A stretch of DNA of 64,000 nt from Cutaneotrichosporon cavernicola (taxonomy: Eukaryota; Basidiomycota; Tremellomycetes; Trichosporonales; Trichosporonaceae): the NCBI RefSeq assembly GCF_030864355.1, contig NC_083398.1, forward strand, positions 1,550,001-1,614,000. Reading direction: 5' to 3'. The position numbers were made by a program, and so were the translations under genes. Below the pieces are notes generated by a model. That model was not told the DNA's origin. It made no database searches and was given only the letters and a program-made list of their open reading frames with translations. Shown in pieces: positions 19,942-31,438 of this stretch; the stretch's first letter is position 1, and each line of letters begins with the position of its first letter.

Positions 19942-21825
19942 ATGGTCGACCACAAGTGAGTGAGATCCCCTCTACTGTGATCGGGGAATATCCGGGAAAA
20001 TTCATCGGGGGTTCTTTCCGCAAGTCAGCAGCCACTGCACCACTCCATCAGAGTGCCACCAGCCTCCAGCCGCTCACCACCTCATCTTTCCACCTAGTGT
20101 GGTACACCATGTAGCCCCTCACACACCCGTCTGCAGTATGCTGACGCCGCAGGATCGATGAGCGCCGAGAGAGCGCGATCGAGTCGTCCTACACCTACCC
20201 CGTCAAAGGCGGGTTCTTCCAGCACTCCCGCGCCTACATCATGGCCGCTATCGGCTTCATGGGCATCTTCCTTTTTGGCTACGATGCCGGCCTGGGAGCA
20301 GGCGTGCTTGCCCTCCCGACGTTTCAGAACGAATTCGGCCTCGCCGACGCCAACGGTAAACCCGTCCCCAACCTGGAGACATTGCAAGGTAACATCGTCT
20401 CGATTCTCCAGGGTGGTGCCTTCTTCGGTGCTCTGTTCGGCGCACCAGTCGAGGACCGCCTGGGCCGCAAGAAGGCTCTCATGATCGGTTCCGTCATCTT
20501 CATGATCGGTGGTATCATCCAGACTGCCGCCTTCTCGTCCCTTGACCAGGTCTACGTTGGCCGCTTCGTTGCCGGTTTCGGTGTTGGTGCCATGTCCACA
20601 GTCTGCCCAACCTACGCCTCCGAGATTGCGCCCAAGGAGATCCGCGGCCGCATCACTGGTCTCTTCCAGATTGTCGTCGTCATCGGTGTCGCCTTCTCCT
20701 TCTGGATCAATTACGGCGTCTCGTTCATGGACGCCAGCGCCGGTGCCATGCAGTGGCGCATCCCCATCGGCTTCCAGATCGTCCCCGTCGGCATCATGAT
20801 GCTCCTCCTCCCCTTCCTTCGCGAGTCGCCCCGCTGGCTCGCCATCAAGCACCGCGACGAGGAGGCTCTCACCAGCCTTGCGTGGATCCGCAAGGCTTCC
20901 GAGGACGACCCGGCTGTGCGGCTGGAGATGGCCGAGATCACCGCCTCGATCAAGGAGTCTGAGGCTGCCACCTCGGGCGCCAGCTGGCGCGAGGTCTTCC
21001 GCAAGGGCAACCGCTTCCGCTTCCTCATCGCCTTCGTCATGTTTACCCTCCAGCAGTGGTCTGGCCAGAACTCGATCTCATACTACGCTCCCATCATCTT
21101 CAAGTCGATCGGTCTCCGCGGTCCCCACACCGGCCTGCTCGCGTCGGGCATTTACGGCCTCGTCAAGATCGCTGCCACGTCCATCTTCATCTTCTTCGGC
21201 GTCGAACGCTTCGGCCGCAAGAAGCCCCTTCTCGTTGGTATCTTTATGATGTCGGGCTTCCTTTGGATCATCGGCGCCATCTTCAACACCAACGAGCCCG
21301 ACCCGAACGCTACGAGCCCCTCTCAGGCTTCCATCGCCATGGCTGCGATGATCTACCTCTACGTCATCCCTTACTGCTTCTCGTAAGTCGTTTTGATTAG
21401 CCAAAAAATAAGGAAAAATAAAACTAACAAGAAGCGTCGGTCCTCTCCCTTGGGTTATCTGCTCCGAAATCTTCAACAACCGCACTCGCCACTACGGCCT
21501 GATGATCACCGCGATGTCCCAGTGGCTCTGGAACTTCGCGGTGAGCATGGCTACCCCCCACATGGTCAAGAAGCTTCCCCACGGTGGAATCTTCTTCTTC
21601 TTCGCGGCCATCAACATCATCTCGTTCCTTCTCGCCCTCTTCTTCCTCCCGGAGACCAAGGGTGTGTCTCTCGAGGCTATGGACATCATTTTCGGCCTCG
21701 TTACTGCTGAGGAGCGCGAACACGACCTGGCTGCCGCCGCACGTGGCCTCCACGTTGAGAAGGACGGCTCGGAGGCTCACACGAATGAGGTCAGGTACGA
21801 CCGCGACCGCAGCGACAAGGTCTAA
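19942..21825 (+). CDS. MFS sugar/quinate-type transporter
   Basis: Three exons: 19942-19955, 20153-21382, 21435-21825; introns of 197 and 52 nt; 544 aa. The first exon encodes only MVDHK. Twelve hydrophobic segments are evident. Sugar-porter signatures are present: FLFGYDAGLGAG in TM1, DRLGRKKAL after TM2, GRFVAGFGVGAMS, ASEIAPKEIRGR, FLRESPRWL, QQWSGQNSISYYAP in TM7, VERFGRKKPL, and LPETKGVSLEAM after TM12. It therefore belongs to the sugar porter family, which includes hexose, quinate and lactose permeases. The second acceptor could be AAG at 21431 or 21434; I used the later one, which gives SVGPLPWV. The neighbouring quinate permease and dehydrogenase make a role in uptake of quinate, shikimate or a related carbon source plausible, but substrate cannot be read from sequence. 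Confidence 0.88.
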
Positions 21826-22656
21826 TCTGTGCCGTGAAAGGGGACTAGGATAGGTAGTCCTGCTGTTGGAACGAGTTGGTAATTCAAATGCAACTGCATG
21901 TTTAGCTGTGATATCCCGAGCAGAGGTTAAGTTTTTGGGTTGGCAGACGTGACTTTGTGGCGCCACATCCAGGTACACCCGGCTTTTCTGTATATCCGGG
22001 ATCGATCCCAACTCTGCAGATAAATCCAGGACTGGCGGTGATGCAGCATTGGTGTCAGGTATGACATTGCCGCCACACCACTGCACTCTCACCCAAGTAG
22101 CACCGTAGTCGAGTCAACTCCACACTGCAATGGTGGCGACGCAACCTTAACATGTACTCCTTCCGTATTTGTGCTCTAACGATGTAACAATCAGTATCTA
22201 TTTGCCTATCGCAACGGGGACTGGAGTGATCATCTCAGCTGTCTGTCCACTGCACTCGTATTGCCATCTTATGTGGCAACCCATCTAGCTAATACTACAT
22301 ATGTATGGGTAGCCTGGTGAGGTTGGACGTGCGGCCGCCATGGCGCTGTGGCAGGGCTGTGTTAAGGCTATATTCCGGCTTCAGCACGGCTAGGTCACGG
22401 CTACACTACCTGGCTGCGATGCTCTGCCTGACGCCACGATGGTGTTGTCCGCATAGATGAATAGTGCTTTGCGCCTTGAAATTCCCAAACACTCACCCTC
22501 ACCGTTCATCAGTTGACAACTCTGGAGGAATAAGCCCACTATTTCTAAGTCCGCTCCACCTTTGAAACTGTGACCCACATACCACTGATACATGCCGTTG
22601 ATCCTATGACCTTACAATTTCCCATGTTTTTCTCCTTGTTCTCGCCTACCTCCTGC
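21826..22656. other. Convergent intergenic between two transporters
   Basis: About 830 bases between two 3' ends. Contains TATATCCGGG at 21991-22000, similar to motifs in the divergent promoter at 24.8-25.0 kb. No gene is seen. Confidence 0.45.
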
Positions 22657-24313
22657 TCACACATCGGTGCTGTCCTTGGAGCGGACAGGCTCAACGCGGT
22701 GCTCGGAATTGCCCTTACCGCCGTCGACTGAGCGGCGGCTCGCGTTCTGCTCAGCGCGGAAGCGCTCAGTGAGGACAGAGTGGGCGGTGCGGGGCGAGAT
22801 AGCAAAGAGCTCGTCCATGTACTCGAGAGGGATGCCGGACGTCTCGGGGACGCAAAAGTACACGAAGGGGATGGAGGCGACCATGAGCGACGCGAAGAAA
22901 ATGTAGACGCCAAAGCCCATCGACGCGAACATCTGCGGGGTGAAGCGCGCGATGAGGAACGCAAAGAGCCAGTTGCTAGCGGCAATAAAAGCCTGAGTTG
23001 CGGAACGAATAAAGGTCGGCATTGTCTCGGCTCCGAACACCCAGGGAGTACCGTTCCAGGTGGGGCCGTAGAAGCAGGTCCACAGGTAGAAGGCGACCAT
23101 TGCGCTGATGCCGCCACCGTGGAGACCGCCCGAGGGGTTGTCCTGGGGCTTGGCGACGGCAATGTAGATGCCGATCCAGTACATGCAGATTGCGCCGCCC
23201 GCCGAGCCGACGATGAGGAGGAGCTTACGGCCGTACCGATCGACCAGCCAGAGGAGCCAGACGATGGCGACGGCAAACTTGAGGAGGCCGAATACACCGG
23301 TGGTGAGGAGCGAGGTCGAGGTGCCAGACACGCCAATGGACGCAAAGACGGTGGGCGAGTAGTAGTTGATGGCGTTGATACCGGTGACGTTCTGGCCGAC
23401 GAAGAGGGCAATGCAGAGACCGAGGCGCTTGAGGTACGAGCGGTTACCGAAGAGGGTTTTCATGGGGGCGAGGATTCCGTGTCCAGCGCGCTCCTCGTCG
23501 TACTCGATTGCCGACTTGATCTCGAACATCTCTTCCTGGACGTAGGTGTGATCAGCTGGCAGGTTGCGGATGACGGCGAGGTTGGCGAGGGCAGCATCGA
23601 AGCGGTCGCGCGAGGCGAGCCAGCGGGGGCTTTCCTTGACGGTGAGGATGCCGACCGCGAGCATGCCACCAGGGATGAGCTGGACCGCAAAGGGGATGAG
23701 CCACTGGACGTTGCCGTAGGGAATGTGCTGGTTGACGCCGTAACCAATCCAGAAGCCGACGACGGCACCGATCTGCCAACCAAGTTCGTAGAGACCGATA
23801 AGGCGGCCACGGATAGCGGGTGGCGAGATCTCGGCAATGTAGATGGGCGTGAGGTTGGACGCGACACCAACACTCCAGCCAGCAATGATGCGACCGGCGT
23901 ACATGATACCGAGGCCGGTCTTGCCTGAGGCGACAATCTGGAGGACTGAGCCGACAACGAAGATGAGCGAGGCGAAGAAGAGGCCCCACTTGCGACCAAA
24001 GTAGTAGCCGACAAAGTAACCCGACAGCGCACCGAAGAAGCAACCGGCCTGGTAACACGAGACAATATTGGCAGAGAGGAAGTTGAACTCGGTCTTTGTC
24101 TTTGAGGAGAGACTGAACTCGTCCTTGAACGACTTGAGCGCCATCGCAGAGCCGATGAAGGCGGACTGGCATCAGAGAGCGCTCACAATGGTTACTCACG
24201 TCGTAGCCGATCATGACTGAACCCCAGCACGCCATCGACGCGAAAAAGTAGACGCGCCAGTTATACACCTCCTTGGGTGTAGGCCGATCCTCGACGATTG
24301 TGAGCTTGACCAT
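22657..24313 (-). CDS. Putative quinate permease (MFS sugar porter)
   Basis: Two exons: 24313-24200 and 24165-22657, with a 34-nt intron (GTGAGT..GATGCCAG); 540 aa. The N-terminus VEDRPTPKEVYNWRVYFFAS followed by GYDSAFIGSAMALKSFKDEF is the characteristic start of fungal quinate permeases (QutD/Qa-y), where TM1 ends in GYDSAFIG. Sugar-porter motifs follow: YFGRKWGL, GRIIAGWSVGVASN, YIAEISPPAIRGRL, VKESPRWLAS, GQNVTGINAINYYSPTVF, DRYGRKLLL, VPETSGIPLEYMDELF. It should move quinate across the plasma membrane with protons. The gene is divergent from the quinate/shikimate dehydrogenase at 25236, with a 922-bp shared promoter. The C-terminal 40 residues are hydrophilic and Ser/Arg-rich. Confidence 0.88.
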
Positions 24314-25235
24314 GTTGAGTTGTTGAGCTGTTGAGCTGGCTTGGGAATGGAGAAACAGTGTCTAGCTCCTCACGGTCCTTTTAACTCGCAAAAACAATCC
24401 TCAACATCGACTGTGGACCTCCACCTGATGACCGCTGTCAAGCGTACGACGCCAGCCCGCAATATTCTTGGTGGCGGTGGAGCCAGGAAAACTCTGGCTT
24501 CATGCCGCACCGGTAGTGGACGGAGCTTGCGGAGCTCTGACCTCCGTCTACCCAGATGCCCAGCCGGGACGTTCCTGGTCACCTGACAGCTCAAAGACCA
24601 ATCATATTTGGCCATTGATGCTGACGTTGGCCAACTCGGATTTATCCACCCTGAGAAACGGGTATATGCGCACAACTTCCTGACACTTGCACAGTCCATC
24701 GTTGAGCAGCAGGCACAAGCCCAGAGTGACGATGAGACGGTCACCGGACGTCTCAAGTTGGCAGGGGTGCCAAGCGAGGCAAGGGTCCAAGGTGGGGCAC
24801 AACGGGGCCGTGATATCCATGCAGTATCCCTTTCAAGACGAGGTGATTGGAGATATCCGGGGTATGTCCTGGGACCGACAGGTTACCCTCACCTCTGAAT
24901 GTGCAAATTGTCGAAAATGGGCGAAAAACCCGGTATCGGAGCCTGTACTTCCGAGATCCATCCCCGCCACTTCCCTGTCGCTTCCCCACTACGGTGGACA
25001 TGGCCCCGCGAAGGTTGTCCTTATATCCAGAGAATATCCAGGTGGCGCCAGGATGACAATTCCTAGACAGCGGCATCTCACTCCAACATCGGCCCAAAGG
25101 TGACTTGCTCAGGTGACTTGTACATGATCATTTATTACCATCACCAGGATATTTGATCTTGATTCTTTTCCTTCTTCTTGTCTCTCTTCACACACATATC
25201 GCCCATCAATACACACACGCACAGACCTCGCCATC
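24314..25235. promoter_or_regulatory. Divergent promoter of permease and quinate dehydrogenase
   Basis: 922 bp between two start codons. Repeated ATATCC-type motifs: GATATCCA (24812-24819), GATATCCGGGG (24852-24862), and ATATCCAGAGAATATCCAGG (25023-25042), which holds two copies. A GGATTTATCC near-palindrome lies at 24638-24647; family knowledge gives GGRTAAN4TTATCC-like sites for the QUTA/QA-1F activators, so this is only half similar. The last 60 bases before the dehydrogenase are CA- and CT-rich. Which site is functional is inference. Confidence 0.5.
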
Positions 25236-26389
25236 ATGACGCACACACAACCAGGGCCAAAGGACATCTACCTCTTCGGGTTTCCCATCGCGCACTCTGG
25301 CGCTCCGAGCTTACATAACCTCGTCTTCGAGTCGATCAGCAGTCCGTGCACGTACAAGCTGTGGTCAACGTCGGCGGTCAACCAGGCAGTGCTGGACGAG
25401 CTGCGGAGCTCCTCGTCTGGCGGTGCTGCGTGAGTCCTCCCGCTTTCACGCTGACGCCAGGGTAACGATGCCACTCAAGGCCGAGATCATAAAGTACCTC
25501 GACGAGATCAGTCCCGAGGGCTACGCAACCGGCGCATGCAACACTGTCGTTCGGGTCGAGGAGGACGGGGCCACCAAGCTCGTTGGCACGAACACCGACT
25601 TCCTCGGCGTGCGTAACAGCTTGTTACAGGCGCTCGCGTTGCAGTACTCCTCGGTGTCTGTTGGCACTACGGCGACGTACGCGCCTGGCCAGGCGAGCGG
25701 GATGGTCATTGGGGGTGGTGCAACCACCCGTTCAGCGGTGCATGCCCTGTACACGCTGGGTATGAACCCTGTCTTTCTGGCCAACCGCGACGCGGCCGAG
25801 GTGGCCGATACAATTGCACACTTTGACTCGCGGAGTGACCCAGCGAACCCGAACCGCCTGCGCCTGATCCACCTGACGAGCGTCGAGCAAGTCGAGGGCC
25901 ACCTTGGGCCCAACGCGACCAACCGCCTTCCCGGCGTGGCCATGATCGTCGGTGCCATCCCAGGTAAGCAATCCTCTCAAGCGTTCGCTGACTCCAGCCA
26001 TTGCGCCCAAGAGCTTAGAGGAGCGCATGGTGTACACTATCGCGACACACGTGTTCACGCTCCCCTTCCAAGCCGGCGCTGCAGAGGGAGACCTCCCGGT
26101 CCCCTCTCCCCGCCTCTTCCTCGACATGGCGTACAAGCCGCGCCTGACGCCGTTGCTCAAGATCGCGGCAGCTCTCGGGTGGCAGGACATTGGCGGCATC
26201 CTGGCCATGATTGAGCAGGGTCTGGCACAGCAGCGCATGTGGAAGATGGGGAGCTCGAGCGTCGCGGTTGCGTCAGACGAGTCCCTCCTCGACGCAGAGA
26301 CGTGTCGCAAGGCACGCGAGTTTGTCGAGAACATGAAGGACATTGTGCCGACCGAGCCTGAGATTGATCGTTCCAAGATTTCTGTTTAG
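25236..26389 (+). CDS. Quinate/shikimate 5-dehydrogenase-like protein
   Basis: Three exons: 25236-25429, 25461-25963, 25998-26389; introns of 31 and 34 nt; 362 aa. The N-terminal substrate domain has FGFPIAHSGAPSLHNLVFE (SxxPxxHN signature), VTMPLKAEI with the catalytic Lys, TGACNTVVR, and GTNTDFLGV with the catalytic Asp. The NAD(P) domain has the glycine-rich turn VIGGGATTRSAVHALYTLGM and the NRD segment after the second strand. The final part DMAYKPRLTPLLKIAAALGW is the conserved C-terminal block. This is a free-standing single-domain enzyme, not the AROM pentafunctional protein, so a catabolic role (quinate to dehydroquinate) is likelier than biosynthesis. The adjacent divergent quinate permease supports this. 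A quinate-repressor-like regulator with this fold is a less likely alternative because the catalytic Lys and Asp are kept. Confidence 0.85.
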
Positions 26390-26620
26390 ATTATTGATGT
26401 ATTCTGTACCGTGTATGGCATGTATGTTGAGGTCGGGTTGGGATGGTGGGCAAAGGGAAAAAGGCCCTTCTGTCGGGCCTTCCGCTTGGCGATGTCGCAT
26501 TCCGCCCTCTACACCATCGCACAGCTGGCACATTGATGCAAAGTCCTAGATGGGTCTGACGTAAGCCAGCGTCGTTGTCGCTGGGCCGGGCGAGATCAGA
26601 CTAATACATTACATTTACAT

Positions 26621-27385
26621 CTAAAGCTTGGGCTTGTCCTCGGTCGACGGGAGGATATCGCCCTTCTCCTTTGAGACTTTGAGCAATTCCGACCCGTCCG
26701 CCGAGAACTTGTGTGTGAACGCCTCCTGGTCTGCGTCGATAGCGACAGTCTGCGTCCCATACGCACAAACCTGACCCTTCATATCGTAGAATGTGATGCG
26801 GAGGAACCCGAGTCTCCGGCCTATGATCAGAAATATACATGTTTGGACGCACCGATCTTGACGGGCTCTGAGACCATATACAGGTCGTCGCCGAGCCGGC
26901 CTGATGGCCGCACAAACTCGCACGAAATGTTGGTGCTCACGCTGCGGATCTTGGGCAGGCCGAGCGTCTGCATCCCGAGCCACGTCACGTCATCGACGAG
27001 CTGGTGTCAGCTTACCAGATACAAAGGGAGAGCGCACAGTCATGACAACGCCGCCGTGCACGTTCTGCCGTTAGCTCTGCAGTGGTAAAGCATACCCCGT
27101 GGCCATTCAGATGCCTCTCCTGGACCTTCATTTTGAGCTCGGCACGACCGGGGCGCGCAGAGACGACCTCGACCGAGTTGCCAAAGACATTGTCGTCGTG
27201 GTCTGCGTCAGTCAGCTGTGAATCAGGTCGCCTCAATGTTGCAGATGCAATTCAGGTCACCTGAATGTGGCAGATGCTGCAAGTTGCTGAAGACTCACTG
27301 CCCATGATAGACTGGGCCCAGCACTAGAGTTAGCGGGACAGCGACGGCGACGTACTTCCTTGACATGCTCGTAGCAGGCGGCCAT
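26621..27385 (-). CDS. Hotdog-fold acyl-CoA thioesterase (ACOT13/PaaI-like)
   Basis: Six exons: 27385-27356, 27323-27299, 27202-27096, 27064-27038, 27000-26853, 26820-26621; introns of 32, 96, 31, 37 and 32 nt; 178 aa. The hotdog signature is assembled across three exons: ERHLNGHG, NVHGGVVMT, LVDDVTWLGMQTLGLP. The HGG of the catalytic loop and the long LVDDV helix are as in the ACOT13/PaaI thioesterase family. SVSTNISCEFVRPSGRLGDD and GFLRITFYDMKGQVCAYGTQ supply the beta-sheet. It should hydrolyse acyl-CoA or similar thioesters; the compartment is not evident, with no N-terminal targeting peptide and a C-terminus KPKL that is not a standard peroxisomal signal. Intron 2 is three times longer than the others because it holds a 26-bp direct repeat. 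Confidence 0.85.
27223..27277. repeat. 26-bp direct repeat in thioesterase intron 2
   Basis: Two copies starting TCAGGTCRCCT and ending GCAGATGC at 27223-27248 and 27252-27277, spaced 29 bp. The second copy forms the centre of a TTCAGGT-C-ACCTGAA inverted repeat. All within one intron. Confidence 0.8.
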
Positions 27386-27765
27386 GGTGAGAGTGGTCGG
27401 GGGTGGGGAGTAGATAGTGTGTTGTAGGGGCTAGACTGGATGAGAATGAGGCTAGAGATCCTCAATGAGATAATGAGATGATGGGATGAAGAGATGAAGA
27501 GATGAAGAGCGGAGGGGAGAGCAGTCGCGAGGATCAACTGGTCGACCTTGCAAAGATATCGCTGCTACTGATCCGGATACCCCTTGCAACATAACCGGGA
27601 GTCGGGAGTTACCGAGTCAGAGATTTCCCACGTGGCAGTGTGCCTTAATGATCACCCAACCCAAGGACCGACATGACACTCTCCTCAATACTCGTCAGAT
27701 CCGCATGGCTCACCGCTCTCTCCTTCCCTCTCGCTCTCGCTCTCACTACCTACACTGTGTATCCT
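27386..27765. other. Intergenic, thioesterase promoter/FHIP 3' flank
   Basis: About 380 bases. The left part is the thioesterase promoter, with repeated GAGATGA-type units near 27465-27510. The right part holds a 32-codon frame described separately. Confidence 0.45.
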
Positions 27766-27771
27766 CTATAA
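27673..27771 (+). CDS. Candidate 32-aa hydrophobic small ORF
   Basis: ATG at 27673 opens a 32-codon frame that ends TAA at 27769-27771: MTLSSILVRSAWLTALSFPL.. then a short Leu/Ala/Thr-rich stretch. It would be one membrane helix with a single Arg near the start, like small inner-membrane subunits. It overlaps the FHIP stop by a few bases on the opposite strand. The frame lies in CT-rich DNA, which favours such residues by chance, so I rate it as a candidate only. Confidence 0.2.
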   Translation: MTLSSILVRSAWLTALSFPLALALTTYTVYPL

Positions 27772-30700
27772 ACGTCGTACAAAGCCGACCTGGTCTATAC
27801 CCAGAGCGCGCCGCGACACAATGACACCCACGAGTTCCTTGATTAGTTCCTCGAGGACGATCATGTTATCCAGCACGCCAGAGAGGGTTGTCACTGTCCT
27901 TTTCTGCTTGGACTCTGGTTCGGGCTTGGGCTTGGGCTCGTCAGGCTCCCTAAACTTGTCCGTAAAGACGTCGTCTTCCGGTATGGTCGCCCGCCGCCAT
28001 CCGTCGGGACGGACCACAGATTCGACGTCAACAGTGACAGACGCGGCGGCGTAGTGGCTCGCGAAGGGTGTGTCGTGTTGGGGGAGTGAGGAGGTGCGTT
28101 GCGGCGTGGACGAGAGGGTGGGCAGCGCAGGGAGGGTGGGCCGGGGCACTCGAGGGGGACTCGAGGGGAGAGGCGATGCCGAGGGCGGGGTGCTCACCGG
28201 CGTCGTAGGGCGGCTCTTCTTCGGACTCCAGAAGGAACGAAGCGACGTGGCGAGCGATACGCTCTTCTTCCTGTCTCCTAGGGGGCTTCCGAAACTCCCT
28301 ATCCCCAAGAATCCGGGGCTCGCAGCCGGGGGCGTCACCACGTCCTCGAGCATGGCGCTCATCGCCTCCTCTAAGTGGTCAGCGAACAAGAGTCCCTGTC
28401 GCCGTTCCGAGAGAAGTCTGTCGAAACCTGGTACGGCTGCGCGGAATCTTCCGGAATGCCGCACGAGCTCTCTCAGGACCTGATACAATGCGGGTAGGGT
28501 GTGGTGTCGAGGCTCGTCGCGCGACGAGCCGCGGCTTGGAGCCGCGTCGAAACTCGTATCGGAGGCACTGTCGTCTATTTCACAACTCGACATGCCCTCG
28601 TCACAGTCGTACAACAGCCACCCGGCCAGCGAGCGGTGCGGGCACCGGACTAGCGCCGAGAGAGCGCCTGTTAGCGCAATGTTGGTGTCAGCGGGCTGGG
28701 TGAACCATCCCGCTAAGGCGTCTAGGAGCGCATGTACCATTGGGTCGCTGGGAGACAGAGCGTGCTGGTACGGGTCGAGGTCGTACTCGCCCACCCTTAT
28801 GAGGACAGGCTTGCCGTCGTCGCTTACGAATTGGAGGGGTACGCGCGAGGCGCGCCAGCACCCGTCCGCCTCGAGAAAGTTGTGCGCGTCCATGATGTAG
28901 CTCCCCAAGCCCGAGGCCTCCGTGTTCTCCTGCACCGCGTCGTCCAGGCGGGGTACGAGGGCGCCATACAGCTCGTCCTCTTGCAGGTGGACGTCCGCTG
29001 AGTTCACGGGGGCGGGGAGGGGAGATGGGAGCGTAGCGGTGAAGGAGGGTGTGGGCGAGGAATGTTCAGAAGGAGGGAGGGACGGGCGCGCGAGCGCAGT
29101 GGCTGACGGCATGCGCACGAGCGACAGCAAGCTCGGCGCAATGTACCGGCAGTGATCAGACAGCAGGGCCTGCAGGAGATGCAGTGCCGCCGCCTTGCTC
29201 GCCGGACACCACGACTTGACGTTATCCAGGATCAGGTCGCGTAGCGTGAACCGCTCGTCGGTGTAGTACCCTGGTTTGACAATGGCAGGCATAAAGTCCA
29301 TAGCGCCGGTCTTGCGTGCCCTCCGTTTTCTTGGAGAAGCAAAGACGGGCACGGCCGCGTTCGCGTCCATTAACACGTTAAGGATGCGCTGCAGCACCGG
29401 CCCGTCCTCAAGATTAGAGATGACGACGTCGAGGTACGTAAGCACGGCGACAGCGCTGCCGTCCGTACTGCTGCACTCGAGGATGGACGGGTAGAGGACG
29501 TTGTCGACGAAAGCGGTTTGCAGCGCGTCTAGGGTTGCGTCAGCCACGGCCGGGCCGAGGGCCTCAGTGATCGACACGGTCAGCGCGTTCGGGTCGGCGC
29601 GCAGAGAAGCCGCACGGCACCGATACATGATATCGCCAAGGAAGCCAAAAAGCTTGAGCAACAGGTCGAGCTGGGCTCGCACGTCCTCATCGTTGGAGAG
29701 GAGGAGGTCGTCGTCGATATCCTCGTCGGCCTTGGTGCCGAGGATCATGCCGCCGTTCAAGGCCGCATCTTCGTCGCCCTGCTCCGCGAGAGTCGGTACA
29801 CGCAGCTTGCTCGGCAAGAGTGAGTACGTCGCACCCAGCCCCGCAGCCATGACGTCGGCAAAGTCCCCGTCGAGGATATATTCTGCGAGCGCATCTCGCG
29901 CGTCCTGTAACGGATCGCTGCCATCTGGCCCAGGTGTTCCGGCTAACGTGTCCCCACCCTCATCATCGCGCGATAAAAACGCAATGTCAAAGAGGAACAG
30001 GATGCCAGCGCGTGCAAAGTCGCCGATCCTCCCTTCGCGGTGCACGAAGCGCAACAGGTACGAGAAGAGGAGGTACTCGAAGTGTGTGGCGTCGGTCTCA
30101 CGCCGACTCGCACTGGCGGCAGACGCTGCATCAGACGCGAGTTCGGGGTAAAGACCGGGAGTTGCGCGGCCTGAGGGCGTAGATATGCGTGCGAGGGGTG
30201 GAGAGAGGGCGCGCGAGATCTGAGGTGGAGAGAGCGGGGTTGGCGAGAGGGCGCGGGAGGAGAGATGCGGTGAGAGGGAGGAGGAACGCGGTGGAGTCGA
30301 AGGGAGCGTGGCGCGGACTTGGGGTGGGGAAGACGGTAAGGGAGCACGGAAGGCCGCTGGCGAGGGAGCGCCGGACGAGTGGTGTGGGATGAGCCACCCG
30401 CGGTCGTGGAAGAAAATGAGGAGCAGGGGGGGGCTGGGGTTAGCCAGCCTCGAGAGCGCAGCGAGAGGCGGGGTTGGGCTGGGGGCTGGGGTGGTGGGAC
30501 TGAAGAGAGAGCACAGGAGGCCGTGACAGAGGGGGAAAGAGATGAGAGACACTCACTAAGCCCTCATGCGGGAACACAGGATACACATGAGGTCGACAAG
30601 GTCGTCATCGAGGTACGCCGGGTCGTCGTCAACAGCAGCCGCCCCAAAAGCCCTCGCCGCGCCATCGAGCGTCTCAGGCTCGCCGACACACGAACGCAGC

Positions 30701-31247
30701 AACCTCCGAAGAGGACGATGCACGGCGTTGTGGACGAGGAAGCGTTCGGGCATGAGGACGACGAGGTTGTTGACCATGCGGAGGACCTCAGCTGGGGTTA
30801 GCGTCTGTTCCCACCACCGCAGAGCTCTCCCACATCTATCCTCTAACCCCAACCCTAGCCCCTCACCCACCCCGCTCAGCGGACCTTGGGTCCTCCTCGC
30901 TCCTTGCCGATCGCCGACTCACCCTTCACACCCCTCGGCCTGTCGCGCTCACACAACCTCTCGAGCGCTGCCAACATGTCATGCCTGAGAAAGTATTCGA
31001 GACAGGCGCCAGTCGTATCCTCGTCCGTCCGATTACTCTCGTACACCAGCGCGTCCGTGATGTGTTTGAGCGCCCTCGGAACTGGCGAGTACGCGATCCC
31101 CCTAGCGAGTTGCCGTTCGTCTGGTGCTGTCAGGGTCGTGAGGACGGCGGACCACGCAGCGTCAAAGGCGGGAAGAGCGTCGGGGCGTGGCCCAGCCGCC
31201 GGCTTGGGCGCCTGAAGGAGGCGCGTGAAGAAGGTCGAGACCTCCAT
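27766..31247 (-). CDS. FHIP/RAI16-like protein (FTS-Hook-interacting)
   Basis: Three exons: 31247-30923, 30791-30557, 30433-27766; introns of 131 and 123 nt with GTGAGT donors and CTAACCCCAG acceptors; 1075 aa. The N-terminal RAI16-like region is recognisable after splicing: EVLRMVNNLVVLMPERFLVH, LVDLMCILCSRMRAYPPLLL, then IFFHDRGWL, as in the conserved CSRLRxYPxLLxIFFHDRxW block, followed by FEYLLFSYLLRFVHREGRIG and FARAGILFLF. Near residue 780 is LVRCPHRSLAGWLLYD, a second family block. The C-terminus is Ser/Pro-rich. Family knowledge: FHIP binds Hook and FTS to form the FHF complex, which links early endosomes to dynein; in fungi it is needed for endosome motility along hyphal microtubules. 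LIS1 and dynactin p150 are encoded in the same window. ATG 31247 was chosen over one at 31304 because the extra residues look like leader. Confidence 0.82.
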
Positions 31248-31438
31248 GGCATGCCGGCGGATGATAAGAAGTTGATGTTGTCTAGATGTGTGATGAGATG
31301 TCAATATCGGGTGGCCACGACTCCCGTGCCTGAGGGTTACGGCCCGAGCGAGACGGCATCAATCCAGATCCAATAAACCATGCTTACATCCTGTAGATTA
31401 TGAGGTACAACGAGGCTAGAATGCAAGATTGGTCTAGG

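Noticed and set aside
20094..20852. 252-codon frame antisense to the first transporter
   Set aside because: Shadow of the real gene; Asp/Glu/Gly-rich composition without motifs.
22780..23928. 382-codon frame antisense to the quinate permease
   Set aside because: Acidic/Gly-rich shadow produced by the codon bias of the permease gene.
30792..31247. Separate small gene upstream of FHIP
   Set aside because: Joins in phase to the next exon and supplies the conserved RAI16 N-terminus.
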